Assembly (NCBI GenBank): GCA_900542045.1
Contig: UQMI01000021.1
Coordinates: 1-57,033 of the forward strand
DNA: 57,033 nt
Direction: 5' to 3'
Origin: an uncultured Blautia sp.
GTDB lineage: Bacteria > Bacillota > Clostridia > Lachnospirales > Lachnospiraceae
The notes beneath the pieces are model-generated. The model was not told the DNA's origin, ran no database searches, and saw nothing but the letters and a program-made list of their open reading frames with translations. Positions within the stretch are counted from its first letter, which is position 1. The number at the start of each line of letters is the position of its first letter. Shown one piece after another: positions 54,765 to 57,033 of this stretch. Made by a program: the position numbers and the translations under genes.

Positions 54765-55358
54765 TTATTTGGAATACAGCTCGACGATAAGCATTTCATT
54801 TACAGGTACATCGATGACTTCTCTTCTTGGAAGTTCCTTTACGGTTCCTTTTAATGCTTCCTGATCAACATCCAGCCATTCTGGAACCAGTCTTCCGCCG
54901 GTTACTTCCAGAATTCCTTTGTATCTTTCAGAACCTTTGCATTTCTCTCTGATCTCGATCTCATCACCGGCTTTTACCAGGTAAGATGGGATATTTACCA
55001 CTTTGCCGTTTACAGTCACATGCTTGTGGTCAACGATCTGTCTTGCCTCTCTGCGGGTTCTTGCAAAGCCCATGCGGAACACCACATTGTCCAGACGGCT
55101 TTCCAGCATGGTCATCAGGTTTTCACCGGTCTGTCCGGACATTCTGTCGGCTTTCTTATAGTAATTACGGAATGGTTTCTCCAGTACTCCGTAGATAAAT
55201 TTTGCTTTCTGTTTTTCCTTCAGCTGAAGACCATAATCAGAAACTTTTCTGTTTGCACGTTTCAGCTGTCTGGTTGATTTTTTATCGATTCCAAGATATA
55301 CAGGATCAATACCAAGGGATCTGCATCTTTTAAGAACAGGCACTCTATTTACTGCCAT
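54765..55358 (-). CDS. rpsD: 30S ribosomal protein S4
   Basis: The 197-residue primary 16S-binding protein shows RVPVLKRCRSLGIDP, GLQLKEKQKAKFIYGV and the S4 RNA-binding domain (DNVVFRMGFARTRREARQIV, HVTVNGKVVNIPSYLVK). In many bacteria S4 also represses its own operon through a leader RNA. A 107-bp gap separates it from rpoA. Confidence 0.98.
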   Translation of the reverse strand: MAVNRVPVLKRCRSLGIDPVYLGIDKKSTRQLKRANRKVSDYGLQLKEKQKAKFIYGVLEKPFRNYYKKADRMSGQTGENLMTMLESRLDNVVFRMGFARTRREARQIVDHKHVTVNGKVVNIPSYLVKAGDEIEIREKCKGSERYKGILEVTGGRLVPEWLDVDQEALKGTVKELPRREVIDVPVNEMLIVELYSK

Positions 55359-55377
55359 GGTAAGCTACCTCCTATCA

Positions 55378-55770
55378 TTAAACTCTTCTGCGTTTTGGTG
55401 GGCGACATCCGTTATGCGGTACCGGTGTCACGTCACGGATACTGGTTACTTCAAGACCGCAAGCCTGCAGTGCACGGATTGCAGCTTCTCTTCCTGAACC
55501 AGGTCCTTTTACAAACACGTCAACAGTTTTCAAACCATGTATTAATGCAGCTTTTGTTGCAGTCTCTGCTGCCATCTGTGCTGCATAAGGGGTAGATTTC
55601 CTTGAACCTCTAAATCCCAGACCGCCTGCACTTGCCCAAGAAAGAGCATTTCCTTCGGTATCTGTCAATGTAACGATTGTATTATTGAAAGATGACTGAA
55701 TGTGTGCCTGTCCGCGTTCAACGTTTTTCTTGACACGACGTTTTGTCGTTTTCTTAGTCACTTTTGCCAT
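55378..55770 (-). CDS. rpsK: 30S ribosomal protein S11
   Basis: The 130-residue protein contains [47 protein letters not shown] and the C-terminal [18 protein letters not shown], diagnostic of S11. Part of the 30S platform. Nineteen bp before rpsD. Confidence 0.98.
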   Translation of the reverse strand: MAKVTKKTTKRRVKKNVERGQAHIQSSFNNTIVTLTDTEGNALSWASAGGLGFRGSRKSTPYAAQMAAETATKAALIHGLKTVDVFVKGPGSGREAAIRALQACGLEVTSIRDVTPVPHNGCRPPKRRRV

Positions 55771-55824
55771 TTTAAAACTAACCTACGCTTTCCTTATAAT
55801 CTTATTTCCCATTTACAAAGTATC

Positions 55825-56193
55825 TTACTTCTTCTTATTTGCTACAGTTCTCTTCGGACCTTTTCTTGTTCTTGCGTTTGTCTTGGTCTTCTGTCCACGA
55901 ACAGGAAGTCCTTTTCTGTGACGGATACCTCTGTAGCATCCGATTTCCTGCAGTCTCTTGATATTCAGAGCGATTTCACGACGAAGATCACCCTCTACCA
56001 ACATAGAACCATCGATGACTTCACGGATTCTGTTTACTTCATCATCTGTCAGATCTCTGACACGAGTATCCGGGTTTACGTTTGCTTCACTCAGGATACG
56101 GTTTGCGCTTGGTCTGCCGATTCCATAGATATAGGTAAGACCGATTTCAACACGTTTTTCTCTTGGTAAGTCTACACCAGCTATACGAGCCAT
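55825..56193 (-). CDS. rpsM: 30S ribosomal protein S13
   Basis: The 122-residue protein starts [20 protein letters not shown] and contains [33 protein letters not shown] and the basic tail [15 protein letters not shown]. The ATG at 56193 is preceded by GGAGG; a longer frame from 56289 would translate part of the structured leader. It follows rpmJ after an unusually long 296-nt gap. Confidence 0.97.
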   Translation of the reverse strand: MARIAGVDLPREKRVEIGLTYIYGIGRPSANRILSEANVNPDTRVRDLTDDEVNRIREVIDGSMLVEGDLRREIALNIKRLQEIGCYRGIRHRKGLPVRGQKTKTNARTRKGPKRTVANKKK

Positions 56194-56489
56194 GTAATTA
56201 TTCCTCCATTTTCTACTGAAAAGCTCCAGGAGCCTTCGGTTAATATTGTTCCTAACTGAGGTGCCTCCATACGACACCCAGCCATACACAGGTATGACCT
56301 TTCCGGGATATTGATTGGATTGCCTCTCCCGGTATTAGGCAATATTCTCATGGACGGCTAAAGTCCATTGTCCTGCCGGATACCACTGTGTTCCGACAGA
56401 AGGAAAAGCATTCTCGCATCATATAAAACAGTCTGAACAACACTCCCGTGTGTTTCAAACTGCAGCCGCTTCATATAATGTTGGATGGA
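56194..56489 (-). promoter_or_regulatory. Structured leader between rpmJ and rpsM
   Basis: This 296-nt gap has no gene but several hairpins: ATGGAC/GTCCAT (56350-56368), TTGCCT/AGGCAA (56320-56342), CATAC/GTATG (56283-56296) and GCTC/GAGC (56223-56233). No good promoter is visible, so it is probably a transcribed leader of rpsM. By position it is the place where S4 binds in the E. coli alpha operon, so an autoregulatory RNA is plausible. I do not recognise a known class. Confidence 0.5.
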
Positions 56490-56603
56490 TCAACCCTGAC
56501 GCTGTTTATGCTTCGGATTCTCACAGATTACTCTGATGCTTCCCTTACGTTTAATCACCTTGCACTTTTCGCAAATAGGCTTTACAGATGATCTTACTTT
56601 CAC
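56490..56603 (-). CDS. rpmJ: 50S ribosomal protein L36
   Basis: The 37-residue zinc-ribbon ribosomal protein reads [20 protein letters not shown] near its start and ends [10 protein letters not shown], with the C-x2-C...C-x4-H zinc pattern. The start is GTG at 56603, preceded by GAAGGAGG. It heads this alpha operon; infA, its usual partner upstream, is absent within the window. Confidence 0.96.
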   Translation of the reverse strand: MKVRSSVKPICEKCKVIKRKGSIRVICENPKHKQRQG

Positions 56604-56655
56604 TGGAAATCCTCCTTCCGTTTCCTATCACGTAAACGTGTGGTTATCGTGGTTC

Positions 56656-56697
56656 CGAACGTCAAATGCACGCACTTAGGCCTTTCTCGGACGTTCG
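56656..56697 (-). promoter_or_regulatory. Hairpin at the 5' end of the rpmJ leader
   Basis: CGAACGTC (56656-56663) pairs perfectly with GACGTTCG (56690-56697) around a 26-nt loop. The outer arm begins at the predicted start site, so the transcript would open with this stem. A further CACG/CGTG hairpin (56629-56640) lies nearer rpmJ. Confidence 0.5.
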
Positions 56698-56703
56698 CAT
56701 AAT

Positions 56704-56732
56704 ATTTTAGCACCAATGCCCGGGATATGCAA
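56704..56732 (-). promoter_or_regulatory. Promoter of the rpmJ operon
   Basis: Minus strand TTGCAT (56727-56732), 17-bp spacer, TAAAAT (56704-56709). It gives the alpha operon its own start, apart from the spc-type genes normally in front. Confidence 0.7.
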
Positions 56733-56905
56733 GCATTTTTTTCATTTTTTCTGCAGTTTTGCAGTAACATGTGTTCGCTTATAGCTTGAAAGTCTTTTGT
56801 TTGGCGGCCTCCAGGCTTTTTTTATTTTTAAATTTCGTCATATTTTACTAGCGTTTTGTGACGTTTTGTGGTATAATAAGTATTATATGAAATGGAGTGC
56901 TTATT

Positions 56906-57033
56906 ATGTATCTTAAAAAAACACCAAACCCTCATGGCCGCATTCGCCTTTCCATTGTTGATACTTATTACGATAAAACCAAGAAATGCTCCCGCCAGAA
57001 AACTGTGGAATCTATTGGATGGCTCGATGAACT
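56906..57033 (+). mobile_element. IS1634-like transposase, 5' end only
   Basis: An open frame from ATG 56906 continues past the window edge. Its opening (MYLKKTPNPHGRIRLSIVDT, then KTVESIGWLDEL) matches the N-terminus I know from IS1634-family (IS4-like DDE) transposases. A TATAAT box lies about 30 bp upstream. No terminal inverted repeat could be identified by eye in 56740-56880. It points away from the rpmJ operon. Confidence 0.75.

Overview
The window reads as a chromosome segment of a Gram-positive anaerobe, most likely a gut Lachnospiraceae (Clostridia). Supporting signs are an hrcA-grpE heat-shock operon under a perfect CIRCE element, class III anaerobic ribonucleotide reductase (nrdD-nrdG), a type III glutamine synthetase, the cdaR-ftsE-ftsX arrangement, a LexA/DinR box of Gram-positive type, AGGAGG ribosome sites throughout and a long insertion in ribosomal protein L17. 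Most genes lie on the minus strand.

Layout. 1-1970: a degenerate tandem repeat, grpE and hrcA with CIRCE and promoter. 2019-7820: an apparent SOS operon of uvrB, a restriction-endonuclease/STAND-type NTPase gene broken by a frameshift inside its P-loop, and a 2H phosphoesterase-Nudix fusion. 7856-10289: a GlpP-type antiterminator gene and a divergent LDH2-family dehydrogenase; each has a sigma-A promoter followed at once by an intrinsic terminator in its leader. 10436-11767: a MATE exporter, again with a promoter-terminator leader. 11777-22832: a sugar catabolic locus. lacI-rbsK is followed by a nine-gene operon (rbsD, zinc alcohol dehydrogenase, Gfo/Idh oxidoreductase, DMT-type transporter, ABC binding protein and two permeases, two tandem TIM-barrel isomerase/epimerases). 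Similar GAAAC-type palindromes lie downstream of both promoters.

22889-33104: accessory genes. These are a DUF1848 protein, a three-gene cassette (37-residue ORF, Cys-rich small protein, 1016-residue secreted Ig-like/FN3 protein), a regulator with a DNA-binding domain at each end, a DUF1638 protein and a large PEP/pyruvate-binding-domain protein. 33213-37418: a two-component system plus MacB-type permease and adaptor without an ATPase gene. Its kinase has an in-frame amber codon and its adaptor start looks displaced by a homopolymer. 37447-45623: degV, an S41 protease, ftsEX, a CdaR-type regulator, and a VWA/MoxR pair. 45741-53063: glnN, a diacylglycerol-kinase-like gene, nrdDG with paired NrdR-like boxes, and an M24 peptidase. 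53087-56732: the alpha ribosomal operon rpmJ-rpsM-rpsK-rpsD-rpoA-rplQ, with long structured leaders before rpmJ and between rpmJ and rpsM. The right edge holds the start of an IS1634-like transposase, so infA is not next to rpmJ.

No tRNA, rRNA or CRISPR array was recognised. All family assignments come from reading motifs; no database search was possible. The two suspected frameshifts both sit in six-base A runs, so sequencing error must be kept in mind.
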